The notes under the pieces are model-generated. The model worked only from the letters and a program-made list of their open reading frames with translations, was not told where the DNA came from and did no database searches. Positions 54,111 through 63,531 of a DNA stretch of 64,000 bases are shown here, piece after piece. The position numbers were made by a program, and so were the translations under genes. How positions within the stretch are numbered: position 1 is the stretch's first letter; every line of letters begins with the position of its first letter. This DNA comes from an uncultured Bacteroidales bacterium (GTDB lineage: Bacteria; Bacteroidota; Bacteroidia; Bacteroidales; Bacteroidaceae), in assembly GCA_949297215.1 (NCBI GenBank), contig CASFRV010000001.1, forward strand, positions 372,001 to 436,000, written 5' to 3'.

Positions 54111-55610
54111 ATGAAAGTTCCCCGTAAAGCATCGTTTGCCGGGATAGTTTTCGCGGCTTTTGCCGTGTGCTTTTCCTGCGACGACGACACAGCCACGATA
54201 GGTACGGAATTAATTCCGGGACACGACAACGTGTTGACCTCCACTGCGGTTTACCCCGTTTTCTCACGCTCGTTCCAAGTAGATTCCGTCTTGGCAAATA
54301 CGAATGACTGCTATTTGGGAACGGTAGTCGACCCGGAAACGCGCGCTAAAACGACCTGCGATTTCTTAGCTCAGTTCCACGTGTTGGAAAACTACGCTTT
54401 CCCGTCGCGCGACCGGATGATAACAGATGCGAATGGGCAGGTGGTGGCAGATTCCTGCGATGTAAGTATTTATTTCGACCGATATTACGGCGATTCCCTG
54501 ACGACCATGAAACTTTTGGTCCAGGAGCTGGACACTTCGCGCGTAATGGAAGAAGGTGTGGACTATTATACCTCGCTGGATCCGTCGGAATATGTCAATA
54601 CGTCGTCGGATGTGCAACGTACGGTGACTTATTCCGTAAAAGACCTGACGCGTCCCGCTTCCGAGACCGAATCTTCCACCTATTACAGGAGCATTCAAGT
54701 AAGGCTGCCGGCTGACTACGCGTCGTTTATTCTCAACAAATATTACGAGAATCCCGACTTCTTCAGAAATTCATACCAGTTTATCCATCACGTATGCCCG
54801 GGTTTTTATTTTAAAATCCTTGGCGGCGTCGGTTCCATGATTAATACAGAGGTAACTGCGCTGAATGTGTATTTTCGCTACCACACAACGACAGAAGCCG
54901 GGAATGATACGATTATAGACGGTATGCAGCGCATGGCCGCCACGGAGGAAGTTATCCAGAATACGCGGGTAGACAATAATATTCCGGCGGAAATGCTCGA
55001 TCCGCAGAACGAATACACCTATGTGAAGTCGCCTTCGGGAATTTTCACCGAAGTTACGCTTCCTGTCAACGACGTTGTGGCCGGTGAGCACTATAATGAT
55101 ACGATTAACTCGGCGCGTATTACGTTCCGTCGCTTAAACAACGAGACGCAGAACAAATATAATTTGGAGATGCCGGCCACATTGCTTATGGTGCGCAAAA
55201 AAGATTTGTTTTCTTTCTTTGAGGACGGCAAGGTGACCGACGACCGCACTTCGTATCTGGCTACATTCAATTCCAACTACAACGCATACGAATATAGCAA
55301 TATAGGTCGTCTCATTACCATCTTAAAGGAAGAGCGCGATGAGGGAGCCGGTGTTGAGCTGAGCGATGACGAAGCGACGCGGCAGGCCAAGTATGCAGCA
55401 TGGGAAGCCAAGGAGGAAAATCAAGATTGGAACAAAGTGGTTTTAGTTCCTGTGGCAGCCGAATACAGCACGTCGGTCAATTCGTATGGTCTGAGCGTAC
55501 AGACGTTGTTGCGCATCAGAAACGACATGAGTATGAAGAGCGCGCGTTTAGAAGGCGGCAGCTCCGGGAGCCTTTCGCTTTCAGTGATATATAGTAAGTA
55601 CAACCATTGA
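54111..55610 (+). CDS. DUF4270 lipoprotein
   Basis: The 499-residue product has a lipoprotein signal with Cys23 (FAAFAVCFSC) followed by DDDTATIGTELIPG, then a long beta-rich extracellular-type region with many Tyr, Thr and Asp. The TIGTELIPG opening and VLANTNDCYLGTVVDPETRA stretch match the DUF4270 family of Bacteroidota. Function is not established. It lies downstream of the half-size GT5 gene, suggesting a shared but unknown surface or polysaccharide task. A terminator follows. Confidence 0.85.
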   Translation: MKVPRKASFAGIVFAAFAVCFSCDDDTATIGTELIPGHDNVLTSTAVYPVFSRSFQVDSVLANTNDCYLGTVVDPETRAKTTCDFLAQFHVLENYAFPSRDRMITDANGQVVADSCDVSIYFDRYYGDSLTTMKLLVQELDTSRVMEEGVDYYTSLDPSEYVNTSSDVQRTVTYSVKDLTRPASETESSTYYRSIQVRLPADYASFILNKYYENPDFFRNSYQFIHHVCPGFYFKILGGVGSMINTEVTALNVYFRYHTTTEAGNDTIIDGMQRMAATEEVIQNTRVDNNIPAEMLDPQNEYTYVKSPSGIFTEVTLPVNDVVAGEHYNDTINSARITFRRLNNETQNKYNLEMPATLLMVRKKDLFSFFEDGKVTDDRTSYLATFNSNYNAYEYSNIGRLITILKEERDEGAGVELSDDEATRQAKYAAWEAKEENQDWNKVVLVPVAAEYSTSVNSYGLSVQTLLRIRNDMSMKSARLEGGSSGSLSLSVIYSKYNH

Positions 55611-55621
55611 CATAGAGCAGG

Positions 55622-55669
55622 CAGCGGCGGTGTTAAAGTCCATTTAGCACCGCCGCTTGTTTGTGTTTT
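55622..55669 (+). terminator. Terminator after the DUF4270 gene
   Basis: A perfect 10-bp GC stem (55623-55632 with 55648-55657) is followed by TGTTTGTGTTTT. Confidence 0.75.
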
Positions 55670-55694
55670 AAGGTCAGATTTACAGATAAAAGAT

Positions 55695-56426
55695 ATGGAA
55701 GCCATGATATTTGCCGCAGGCCTCGGCTCGCGTTTGCGCCCCCTGACAGATAAAATGCCCAAAGCGCTTGTGCCTGTTGCCGGCCGCCCGTTGATTGACA
55801 TTATACTTGAACGAATGAAGTTTTTCGGCGTGGAGCATGTCGTTGTCAACGTTCATCATTTTTCCGAGCAGGTCATTAATCACTTGCAACAGCGTGATTA
55901 TGGCCTTCACATCGACATCTCTGACGAATCGGCTGAGTTGTTGGATACGGGTGGGGGCTTGAAAAAAGCCCGGGCTTTTTTCAAGCAATCTGATGCTCCG
56001 ATTTTGCTTCATAATGTAGACATCCTGAGCAATGTTGATTTGGGCAGCTTTTACTCCAAGCACAAGGAATGCGATGCAGCGCTGTTGGTAAGCGAGCGGG
56101 TTACGAGCCGCTATTTGCTTTTCGACGAGGAAATGCGTTTGCAGGGCTGGACGAATGTCGATACGGGCGAAGTGCGTTCGCCTTATGCCGACCTCAACGT
56201 GGCATCGTGCAGGCGCTTTGCCTTTTCCGGCATCCATTTGTTCTCACCCCGTTTGTTTCCCTTGTTAGAAACCTTCCCGGACAAGTTTTCCATCATGGAT
56301 TTTTATTTATCCGTCTGCGATCGAGTGTCGATAGCTGGCGTAAATTCGCCTACATTGAAGTTCTTGGATGTTGGTAAGCAGAACACGTTGGCGCGAGCCA
56401 GCTCGTTTTTAGAAGAATTGAATTAA
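55695..56426 (+). CDS. Sugar-1-phosphate nucleotidyltransferase
   Basis: The 243-residue protein is a single nucleotidyltransferase domain: FAAGLGSRLRPLTDKMPKAL (nucleotide-binding loop and catalytic Lys), LLDTGGGLKKARAFF, HNVDILSNVDL (metal-binding Asp) and FSGIHLFSPRLF. It resembles MurU (MurNAc-1-phosphate uridylyltransferase of cell-wall recycling) and HddC-type enzymes. No kinase partner is adjacent, so the sugar is undecided. It starts 84 bp after the DUF4270 stop, across a terminator, and converges on galK. Confidence 0.85.
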   Translation: MEAMIFAAGLGSRLRPLTDKMPKALVPVAGRPLIDIILERMKFFGVEHVVVNVHHFSEQVINHLQQRDYGLHIDISDESAELLDTGGGLKKARAFFKQSDAPILLHNVDILSNVDLGSFYSKHKECDAALLVSERVTSRYLLFDEEMRLQGWTNVDTGEVRSPYADLNVASCRRFAFSGIHLFSPRLFPLLETFPDKFSIMDFYLSVCDRVSIAGVNSPTLKFLDVGKQNTLARASSFLEELN

Positions 56427-56472
56427 ACCGCAGTATTGGCTTTTTAAAATGCCGGTGCACATTATATATAAT

Positions 56473-56505
56473 AAGGAGGAGGTTCGTACGAACCTCCTCC
56501 TTTGT
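56473..56505. terminator. Palindromic bidirectional terminator
   Basis: 56473-56502 is a perfect 30-bp palindrome (AAGGAGGAGGTTCGT and its complement) followed by T-rich sequence. It separates the nucleotidyltransferase from convergent galK. Confidence 0.75.
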
Positions 56506-56533
56506 TGATAGACGTATGTTGCGCTTTTCGGCT

Positions 56534-57694
56534 TTAAGCCAGTTTGCGTGCGCCGTCGCCTATTACGACGTCGATGACAACAGGCTCCTTGCCAAATTTT
56601 TCTTTATAGCTCTTCTTGGCCGTTGCTATGAAGTTGTCGTAGAGTTCGTCGCTCACAAGATTGATTGTGCAACCGCCAAAGCCGCCTCCCATGATGCGTG
56701 AGCCGGTTACGCCGCAGTTCTTGGCTACATCATTCAGGAAATCGAGCTCAGGGCAGGACACCTCGTATTCTTTGCTCAGTCCGTGATGCGTTTCAAACAT
56801 CTTCTTGCCCACTTCTTCGTAGTCACCTTCTTCCAAAGCCACGCAAACTTCCAGCACGCGGTATTTTTCGCCGATGACGTACTTTGCGCGCAGAGCATCC
56901 TCCTCGCTCACTTCGCCGCGAACTTCATCCAGCATGTCGTAGGTGGCGTCGCGGAGCAGTTCTACCTCGGGATGGCGTTTCTGGATGGCTGCCACGACGT
57001 TTTCACAGCTCTTGCGGCGGTCGTTGTAGGCCGACGATGCCAAGTCGTGCTTAACCTGCGAGTTCAAGAGGACGAGTTTGTAGCCTTTCGGGTCGAACGG
57101 GAAATATGTGTACTGCAAGCTGCGGCAGTCCAGGCGTATGAGGCTGCCGGCTTTTCCGAACACAGAGGCAAACTGGTCCATGATGCCGCAGTTGCAACCG
57201 ATGTAGTTGTGTTCTGTGGCCTGGCCCACCTTGGCCAGTGTGAACTTGTCGATTTTATTTTCGCCGAACATGTCGTTCAGAGCGAAGGCATACGTGCTTT
57301 CCAAGGCGGCCGAAGAAGACATGCCCGCGCCAAGGGGCACATCGCCGGCGAAAGCCGTGTTGAATCCCTCAACGGGCACGCCCAGCTTCATCATCTCGCG
57401 GCATACGCCGAAGATAAAGCGGAAGTGGGTGGCGTTAGGGCCTTTTTCGTCGTCGAGGCTGAACTCTACGTAGTCTTTAAGGTCGATGGAGTAGGCCCTG
57501 ACGTTGCGTGTGCCGTTGGGTTTCAGTTCTGCTATGATACCCTGTTGTACAGCTCCCGGGAAAACAAAACCTCCGTTGTAGTCGGTGTGCTCTCCAATCA
57601 GGTTGATGCGCCCTGGAGAGGCATATACTGAGCCGGTGCTTCCGTCGAAGTGCTCGATAAAGCGGCTTCTTACGTCTTCAATTGTTAATCTCAT
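56534..57694 (-). CDS. galK: Galactokinase
   Basis: GalK phosphorylates alpha-D-galactose at C1, the entry to the Leloir pathway. The 386-residue product has the galactokinase signature GRINLIGEHTDYNGGFVFPGA, the GHMP ATP loop VPLGAGMSSSAALES and the C-terminal GGGFGGCTINLV. Catalytic Asp is expected in CNCGIMDQFAS. Length is normal. It is last in galM-transporter-galK, 41 bp downstream of the transporter. galT and galE are not in the window. Confidence 0.97.
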   Translation of the reverse strand: MRLTIEDVRSRFIEHFDGSTGSVYASPGRINLIGEHTDYNGGFVFPGAVQQGIIAELKPNGTRNVRAYSIDLKDYVEFSLDDEKGPNATHFRFIFGVCREMMKLGVPVEGFNTAFAGDVPLGAGMSSSAALESTYAFALNDMFGENKIDKFTLAKVGQATEHNYIGCNCGIMDQFASVFGKAGSLIRLDCRSLQYTYFPFDPKGYKLVLLNSQVKHDLASSAYNDRRKSCENVVAAIQKRHPEVELLRDATYDMLDEVRGEVSEEDALRAKYVIGEKYRVLEVCVALEEGDYEEVGKKMFETHHGLSKEYEVSCPELDFLNDVAKNCGVTGSRIMGGGFGGCTINLVSDELYDNFIATAKKSYKEKFGKEPVVIDVVIGDGARKLA

Positions 57695-57735
57695 AGTGTT
57701 CGGTTTTTAAAAAGGTTTGGTATTAGTTGATAGAA

Positions 57736-59241
57736 TCACTCTTTCTCGCTTTTGCTCACGCGGCTGCCAACCAGGGCGTAGAAGAGCAGATAGGCGGCGC
57801 AGAACACGACAACCCAGTAGCTCTGGATGTAGCCCACGGCGTCGGCAACGAGGGCCTGGATGAACATCATCACGGCGCAGCCGAATACCATCGTCATGAA
57901 GATACCGCTGGCGATGGCCGTGTATTTGCCGAGGCCTTCAACGGCCATGTTGAAGATACCTCCCCACATGACAGACGTAAACAAGCCTACGAGCAAGAAG
58001 GCAAAGACGCCCAGAGGCACTTCCTGCCATACGATGGTGAGTGAGCCCCAGTCGACACCCGGGAAGTTTACCAGTACGTCGGCAGGAGCGAACATGCCGA
58101 AGATGACCAGAAGCAGGGTGATGGTCGATACGGTCGTTATCATGGCGCGGCTGCTCACCTTGCCACCGATGGAAGCGCCCACCAGACGGCCAATAAGCAT
58201 CATAAACCAGTAGACAGCCACGAGCATGCCCACGATGTTACCGGCTATGCCGAGTCCGGCGTGCGTCGAGGTGATCGAAGCGCTCGTTATTTCCTTGTTC
58301 TCAATCTGGAAGCTCACCTTGCTGCGGTCTTTGGCCAGCTGGGCCTGCGTATCGGGGTTGGTAGAGGTAAACGTCGAGTCGGCCGTGTAGATTCGCAGGT
58401 AGCTGTCGGTGGCTTCGGCCAGGCTGAGCGTGCCGGCCTCGTACTGGCTGAGCACGGCTGCCTTCTTATCCAGCGTTTCCTGCTTGTCGGTGCTCAGATA
58501 CTGCTGTACGAAGTTGGGCACACCCACCTCAATACCCATATAAAGGAAGATACCCAGCGCACCCAAGGCGAAATGACGGTAGCTCAGGGCCTTCTTGATG
58601 TGACCGAGCTGCACCTTTTCCTGTGCAGGCTCTTCGATCTTCGTGAAATAGATAATGATGAAGGCAACGACGAAGATACCCAGAGCTATCATCAGCGCAG
58701 GCGTGGCATCGCTGATCTTAGCGCGGCTTTGGTCGGCGATGAGAGCACCCATCAGAATGTAGCAAGCCACAGCGGCCGTCGAGTTGAACACACCTCCCGT
58801 CTGGATGAGCTGGTTGCCGGAGTTACCGCCGCCGCCCAGGATGTTAAGCATCGGGTTTACCACGCAATTCAGAATACACATGCAGAAACCAGCGATGAAT
58901 GCGCCGACGAGATAAACGGCAAACACGCCGTAAAGGTTTTCCTCAACGTTCATCAGTCCGCTGCACCACTGAATCAAGATACCCACGATACCGATGGCAA
59001 GACCGATAAGGGCGGTGTTCTTATACCCGTATTTGGAAATCAGCATACCGGCGGGAATACCCATTACGAGATAGGCCACGAAGTTTCCGTAGTTACCGAT
59101 CTGTGCTACGACGTTCGAGATGTTCCCTTGGTTCTTGATGATGGTTGCCATCGGCGTACACAGGTTCGTCACGAAAGCAATCATTGCAAACAGAGCAATC
59201 ATGATGACAATTGCTCCCCATTGTTTTTTCTGTTGACTCAT
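57736..59241 (-). CDS. FucP-family sugar/H+ symporter (glucose/galactose)
   Basis: The 501-residue protein is a major facilitator with about twelve membrane helices: VIMIALFAMIAFVTNLCTP, GYGNFVAYLVMGIPAGML-like segments, and CMCILNCVVNPMLNILGGG, which resembles the FucP/GluP family. Its central loop carries an insert of about 70 residues (about 240-315, STDKQETLDKKAAVLSQYE to KVSFQIENKEITSAS) that most MFS proteins lack; after helix 7 it would lie on the periplasmic side. Position between galM and galK makes galactose or glucose the likely substrate. Confidence 0.9.
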   Translation of the reverse strand: MSQQKKQWGAIVIMIALFAMIAFVTNLCTPMATIIKNQGNISNVVAQIGNYGNFVAYLVMGIPAGMLISKYGYKNTALIGLAIGIVGILIQWCSGLMNVEENLYGVFAVYLVGAFIAGFCMCILNCVVNPMLNILGGGGNSGNQLIQTGGVFNSTAAVACYILMGALIADQSRAKISDATPALMIALGIFVVAFIIIYFTKIEEPAQEKVQLGHIKKALSYRHFALGALGIFLYMGIEVGVPNFVQQYLSTDKQETLDKKAAVLSQYEAGTLSLAEATDSYLRIYTADSTFTSTNPDTQAQLAKDRSKVSFQIENKEITSASITSTHAGLGIAGNIVGMLVAVYWFMMLIGRLVGASIGGKVSSRAMITTVSTITLLLVIFGMFAPADVLVNFPGVDWGSLTIVWQEVPLGVFAFLLVGLFTSVMWGGIFNMAVEGLGKYTAIASGIFMTMVFGCAVMMFIQALVADAVGYIQSYWVVVFCAAYLLFYALVGSRVSKSEKE

Positions 59242-59287
59242 GGTCGTTTTTGTGATTTGACAGTTAGTATTTGTTTAGTTGATTAAT

Positions 59288-60370
59288 TTATTTGTCTACA
59301 CCGAATTTATAAATCGTTTTCTGCGTATAAACTTCGCCCGGGCGCAGGATAACGGGCGGGAACCAGGCGTGGTTGGGGCTGTCGGGGAAGTGCTGCGCCT
59401 CAAAGCAGAGTGCGCTGCGGCGCGGGAAGGTGGCGCCGTGCTGTCCGCGGTAGCCGTCGGCCCAGTTGTCCGAGTAAAACTGCACGCCCGGCTCTGTGGT
59501 GTACACTTCCATGGTGCGGCCGCAGCCCGGTTCCACCACGCGGGCGGCCAGCGAGAGCTCGCCCGGCTCACGCTTGTTGAGCACGAAGCAATGGTCGTAG
59601 CCGGCGCCGTTGCGTATCTGCTCGTCGTCGGCATCGATGCGCTCGCCCACGGCGTGCGGCTCCGTAAAGTCGAAAGGCGTCCCCTTGACGCTGCGTATTT
59701 CGCCCGTGGGGATGGATGTTTCGTCGATGGGCACATAAAAATCGGCGTTAATCTGGCAAATGCAGTTTTCGGCCGATGGAGTGGGGTTGGCGATGCCCGC
59801 CAGCGAGAAGAAACCGTGGCTGGTCATGTTGACAATGGTTTTTTTGTTCGTCGTACCCTTGTAGTCGATGACCAGCTCGTTGTCATCTGTGAAGGTATAC
59901 ATCACTGTCATCGACAGCTCGCCGGGAAATCCCTCTTCATAATAGGCTGATACGTAGCGGAGCACGAGGCTTTGCTCGTTCACCTGTTCAGCGTCCCACA
60001 CGCGGGCGTGAAAACCCGTCGGACCGCCGTGCAGGTGGTTGGGCCCGTTGTTGACGGCCAGGTGATACTCCTTTCCGTTCAGCGTGAACGTGCCGCGGCA
60101 GATGCGGTTGCCGTATCGCCCCACGAGCGTGCTCAGGAACGGCTCGGGCGAGGCGATGCAGTCCTCTATATTATCGTGTCCCTGGATGATATTGTCTATT
60201 TTCCCCTCGCGGTCGGGCACCATTATGGCCACAATGGCGCCTCCGTAGTTGGTAATGGCCACTTCAAGATTGTTGGCGTTGCGAAGAAAGAAGAGATCGG
60301 TCTTCTTTCCGTTTATTTCTTTGTGGAAGTCCTTTTTTCTCAGCCCGCTCAGGCTTTCTTTATTTTCCAT
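59288..60370 (-). CDS. galM: Aldose 1-epimerase (mutarotase)
   Basis: GalM interconverts alpha and beta anomers of galactose so that GalK receives the alpha form. The 360-residue product shows ITNYGGAIVAIMVPDREGK, the catalytic His regions NNGPNHLHGGPTGFH and MTSHGFFSLAG, and the catalytic Glu region MEVYTTEPGVQFYSDN. No signal peptide, so it is cytoplasmic, in contrast to some secreted Bacteroidota mutarotases. First gene of the galactose operon, behind a good promoter (60400-60431). Confidence 0.95.
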   Translation of the reverse strand: MENKESLSGLRKKDFHKEINGKKTDLFFLRNANNLEVAITNYGGAIVAIMVPDREGKIDNIIQGHDNIEDCIASPEPFLSTLVGRYGNRICRGTFTLNGKEYHLAVNNGPNHLHGGPTGFHARVWDAEQVNEQSLVLRYVSAYYEEGFPGELSMTVMYTFTDDNELVIDYKGTTNKKTIVNMTSHGFFSLAGIANPTPSAENCICQINADFYVPIDETSIPTGEIRSVKGTPFDFTEPHAVGERIDADDEQIRNGAGYDHCFVLNKREPGELSLAARVVEPGCGRTMEVYTTEPGVQFYSDNWADGYRGQHGATFPRRSALCFEAQHFPDSPNHAWFPPVILRPGEVYTQKTIYKFGVDK

Positions 60371-60399
60371 GATAGATGAGGTTTAGATTTTCTTCCTTG

Positions 60400-60431
60400 C
60401 AAATTTGAAGAAAACTTTTGAATGGGGCAAA
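60400..60431 (-). promoter_or_regulatory. Probable galactose operon promoter
   Basis: On the minus strand TTTG (60428-60431), 20-bp spacer and CAAATTTG (60400-60407). The -7 element differs from consensus at its first base. Leader of about 25 nt. Confidence 0.5.
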
Positions 60432-60702
60432 GACTTTGTGAAAAAAATATGTAGCTGCCGATAAATATCGGATAAATGCCGTGTGGCAGTCCGAAGCGTT
60501 GCGCCGGCCGGCACGTTGCAGGGCTTGTGCGGCTGCAGCCCACGCGGCCGCCATGGGAGCTGCCGGGCTATGGCCGTAAGCCGGCTTGCCGTTTCGTTTT
60601 GCCGCCGTCATATCGGGGCAGACAGGCAGGAAAATCGCCCGCCGTGCCGCGAGGCCGCCTGCCCCGCGCCATGGCCCGCGGCCGGACGAAATGGGCCATG
60701 CG

Positions 60703-60734
60703 TTTGCGCGTGAGAAAATAAATATGTATTTTTG
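60703..60734 (+). promoter_or_regulatory. Promoter of the DUF1599/DoxX-TPI unit
   Basis: TTTG (60703-60706), 20-bp spacer, TATTTTTG (60727-60734): full consensus match. Confidence 0.6.
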
Positions 60735-60831
60735 CTTCGCGCCAACGGCCGTCCGGGCCGGAAAACCACCTTTGGCAGGCCATCTGTGGCCCGCGCGGGT
60801 GGGGCGCCCATCGTTGCGTAGCACATACCCA

Positions 60832-61404
60832 ATGTCTCAGGAAAAAACAGAAAAAGAGTTCGGGCGGGCCATACAAATGTGCCGCTCGCTTTTTGAAAAG
60901 AAACTGCACGACTACGGAGCCGCCTGGCGCATCATGCGCCTGCCCTCCGTGACCGATCAGCTGTTCATCAAGGCACGCCGCATCCGCTCCATCGAGGAGA
61001 AAGGCGAAGCGTTGGTGGACGAGGGCATCGTGCCCGAGTTTATGGCCATCGTCAATTACGGAATTGTGGGGCTCATCCAGCTTTCGCTCGGGGTTGTCGA
61101 CAAGGAAGACCTGCCGGCCGACGAAGCCCTGCGGCAATACGACACGATGGCCGCCGAAGCCTTGCGTCTGATGGCGCGGAAAAACCACGACTACGAAGAA
61201 GCCTGGCGCGGCATGCGCGTCTCGTCGTACACCGACCTCATCTTAATGAAGCTCTACCGCACCAAGCAGATCGAGGACTTGGGCGGACGCACCCTGGTGT
61301 CCGAGGGCGTGGCTGCCAACTACTTCGACATGATAAACTATTCGGTCTTCGCCCTCATCAAGCTCGTCATCGAGAAAGAAGAAGGCGCCGGCGCCGAAAG
61401 CTGA
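60832..61404 (+). CDS. Duplicated DUF1599 protein
   Basis: The 190-residue protein is an internal duplication. Residues about 20-85 (KKLHDYGAAWRIMRLPSVTD, then VPEFMAIVNYGIVGLIQL) and about 110-185 (RKNHDYEEAWRGMRVSSYTD, then ANYFDMINYSVFALIKL) are two copies of one DUF1599 unit, each with an HDY...AW motif and a NY...L helix. No enzymatic role is established; the paired HD/Y-W helices recall all-alpha NTP pyrophosphohydrolases, which is a guess. I use ATG 60832 because it begins the family-like MSQEKTEKEFG and follows the promoter. It is 15 bp upstream of the DoxX-TPI gene. Confidence 0.85.
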   Translation: MSQEKTEKEFGRAIQMCRSLFEKKLHDYGAAWRIMRLPSVTDQLFIKARRIRSIEEKGEALVDEGIVPEFMAIVNYGIVGLIQLSLGVVDKEDLPADEALRQYDTMAAEALRLMARKNHDYEEAWRGMRVSSYTDLILMKLYRTKQIEDLGGRTLVSEGVAANYFDMINYSVFALIKLVIEKEEGAGAES

Positions 61405-61419
61405 CAGAGCCCGCCACGC

Positions 61420-63456
61420 ATGCATCACTTGGAACGACAACCGAAAAACTGGAAATTCTGGACCGTCAACGCGAGCCGCCTCGTCCTGGCCGTCGTATTC
61501 CTTTTTTCGGGCTACGTCAAAGGGGCCGACCCCACGGGGATGGCTTATAAGGTGGGGGCCTATTTCCAGCACTGGCACCTGCCGTTCACCGACGCCTCGC
61601 TCGTTGTGCAGGGCTGCGTGGTGCTGCTGGCCGCCGTGGAGTTTGTCATCGGCATCTACCTGCTTCTCGGCATACGCCGGCGGCTGACGTCGCTTGCCGT
61701 CTTCCTGTTTATGACCGGCATGACGGCTCTCACGGTTTACATCTATATATATAATCCTGTGGCCGATTGTGGCTGCTTCGGCGATGCCGTAAAGCTCACC
61801 AACGGCCAAACACTGGTCAAAAACCTCGTGCTATGGCCCATGGCGCTGCTGGTTCTCTGTTTTAACGGGAGCACGGCGCGCTTTATCTCCGAACGTAACC
61901 AATGGATCGTTTCCATATACGCGTGGGTGTACATATTTATTCTCGCTCTCCACTCGTTCCACTATCTTCCGGCCATCGACTTTACGGCTTATAAGGTGGG
62001 AACCGACCTGCGCGAGGCCATGCAGGCCGAGGTGGAGACGGAGCTCGTCTACGAGCGGCGGGGCGAGCGCCGTACGTTCACGGTCGACAGCCTTCCGGGG
62101 AGCGACTGGACGTTTGTCGACTCGCGCACAACGGTGGTAAAGCCGGCAGCCGTCAACGACTTCTTTCTGCTCGACGACGGAGGGACCGATCTGGCTCCCG
62201 CCATGCTGGAAGACACGTCGTATGCCTTTCTGTTGACCATTCCCGACGCCGCAACGGCCGACGACGGCTGCAACGACCGCATCAACGACCTGTACGACTT
62301 CGCTCTCGACAACGGCTACGCTTTCTATGGAGCCGCGGCAGCCACGCCGGCCGAGATAGAAGAGTGGCGCGACAAGACGGGCGCCTCGTACGTCATCCTG
62401 AAAGCCGACCGCGATATGCTGCGCAGCGCCGTTCGCTCCAATCCCGGCATGCTCCTCCTGCACGACGGAAAAATAGTGGCCAAGTGGAGCAACAACAACC
62501 TGCCCGAAGGGCTCGAAAGCTGGCAGCCGGCACAGGGCGAGCGGGAGCAGATGCAAGCCGGCGGACTGCCCCTTTATGTGCGGCAGCTGCTCTGGTTCCT
62601 TGTCCCGCTGCTCGTCGTCATGTGTGCCGACTCGCTGTGGGTGGCCTCGAAGTATTACAAACGCTATCGACATAAAAAACTTTTAAAGCAAAAGCAAATG
62701 AGAAAGAAAATCGTAGCAGGCAACTGGAAGATGAACAAGAACCTGCAAGAAGGGCTGGCTCTGGCCGGCGAGCTGGTAGAAACGCTGAAGGGCGAGACGC
62801 CTAAGTGTGATGTCATTATCTGTACGCCGTTTATCCACCTGGCTCCCGTGGCCGGACTCATCAAGGACAGCGTGATTGCCCTCGGTGCAGAAAACTGCGC
62901 CGACAAGGCATCGGGCGCATACACCGGCGAAGTGTCGGCTGAAATGGTGAAATCGACCGGCGCCGACTATGTCATCCTCGGCCACTCCGAGCGCCGTGCC
63001 TACTACCACGAGACGCCCGAAATTTTGAAGGAGAAAATCAACCTGGCCCTTGCCAACGGCCTGAAGGTAATCTTCTGCATCGGCGAAGTGCTCGAAGAAA
63101 GAGAAAGCGGCAAGCAGAACGAGGTGGTGAAAGCCCAGCTCGAAGGTTCGCTCTTCGACCTGACGAAAGAGCAGTTTGCCAATATCGTGCTCGCCTACGA
63201 GCCCGTGTGGGCCATCGGAACGGGCAAGACCGCCACGGCCGAGCAGGCTGAGGAAATGCACGCTTTCATCCGCGGGGTGATTGCTGATAAATTTGGCGCC
63301 GAAGCAGCCGAAAACGTTTCCATCCTGTATGGTGGCAGCTGCAAGCCCGGCAATGCCAAGGAAATCTTTGCAAAAGAAGACGTCGACGGAGGTCTCATCG
63401 GCGGTGCCGCTCTGAAGGCTGCCGACTTCAAGGGCATTATCGACGCTTGGAACTAA
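61420..63456 (+). CDS. tpiA: DoxX-type membrane protein fused to triosephosphate isomerase
   Basis: One uninterrupted 678-codon frame encodes two proteins that are normally separate neighbours. Residues 1-426 are a DoxX/MauE-like protein: about five helices (17-34, 61-84, 89-111, 133-149, 162-182), a DCGCFG motif at 116-121, a soluble domain (about 185-385) and a last helix (388-408) followed by basic [16 protein letters not shown]. Residues 427-678 are a complete 252-residue triosephosphate isomerase with Lys437 (GNWKMN), His522 (GHSERR) and Glu594 (AYEPVW). TPI interconverts dihydroxyacetone phosphate and glyceraldehyde-3-phosphate in glycolysis. The basic stretch after the last helix should face the cytoplasm, so TPI would lie on the correct side. 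ATG 62698, the usual TPI start, follows an A-rich stretch and may also start free TPI. CAA just before it differs by one base from TAA. Confidence 0.9.
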   Translation: MHHLERQPKNWKFWTVNASRLVLAVVFLFSGYVKGADPTGMAYKVGAYFQHWHLPFTDASLVVQGCVVLLAAVEFVIGIYLLLGIRRRLTSLAVFLFMTGMTALTVYIYIYNPVADCGCFGDAVKLTNGQTLVKNLVLWPMALLVLCFNGSTARFISERNQWIVSIYAWVYIFILALHSFHYLPAIDFTAYKVGTDLREAMQAEVETELVYERRGERRTFTVDSLPGSDWTFVDSRTTVVKPAAVNDFFLLDDGGTDLAPAMLEDTSYAFLLTIPDAATADDGCNDRINDLYDFALDNGYAFYGAAAATPAEIEEWRDKTGASYVILKADRDMLRSAVRSNPGMLLLHDGKIVAKWSNNNLPEGLESWQPAQGEREQMQAGGLPLYVRQLLWFLVPLLVVMCADSLWVASKYYKRYRHKKLLKQKQMRKKIVAGNWKMNKNLQEGLALAGELVETLKGETPKCDVIICTPFIHLAPVAGLIKDSVIALGAENCADKASGAYTGEVSAEMVKSTGADYVILGHSERRAYYHETPEILKEKINLALANGLKVIFCIGEVLEERESGKQNEVVKAQLEGSLFDLTKEQFANIVLAYEPVWAIGTGKTATAEQAEEMHAFIRGVIADKFGAEAAENVSILYGGSCKPGNAKEIFAKEDVDGGLIGGAALKAADFKGIIDAWN

Positions 63457-63531
63457 TCTGAAACGAACGAAAGGGTGGGGCGCAGCGGCTGCCCGACAGC
63501 CGGCGCCCGCCCTTCTTTTTAACTAAACGAC

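Larger units (their letters stand above)
60371..60831. other. Divergent galM-DUF1599 intergenic region
   Basis: This 461-bp spacer has promoters at 60400-60431 (minus) and 60703-60734 (plus). The middle (60480-60700) is very GC-rich with many GCCGGC and GGCGG words and no plausible gene. Between the plus promoter and the DUF1599 ATG lies a leader of about 90 nt. Confidence 0.5.

Noticed and set aside
60586..60831. Longer N-terminus for the DUF1599 gene
   Set aside because: It spans the promoter at 60703-60734 and encodes proline/arginine-rich sequence unlike the family.
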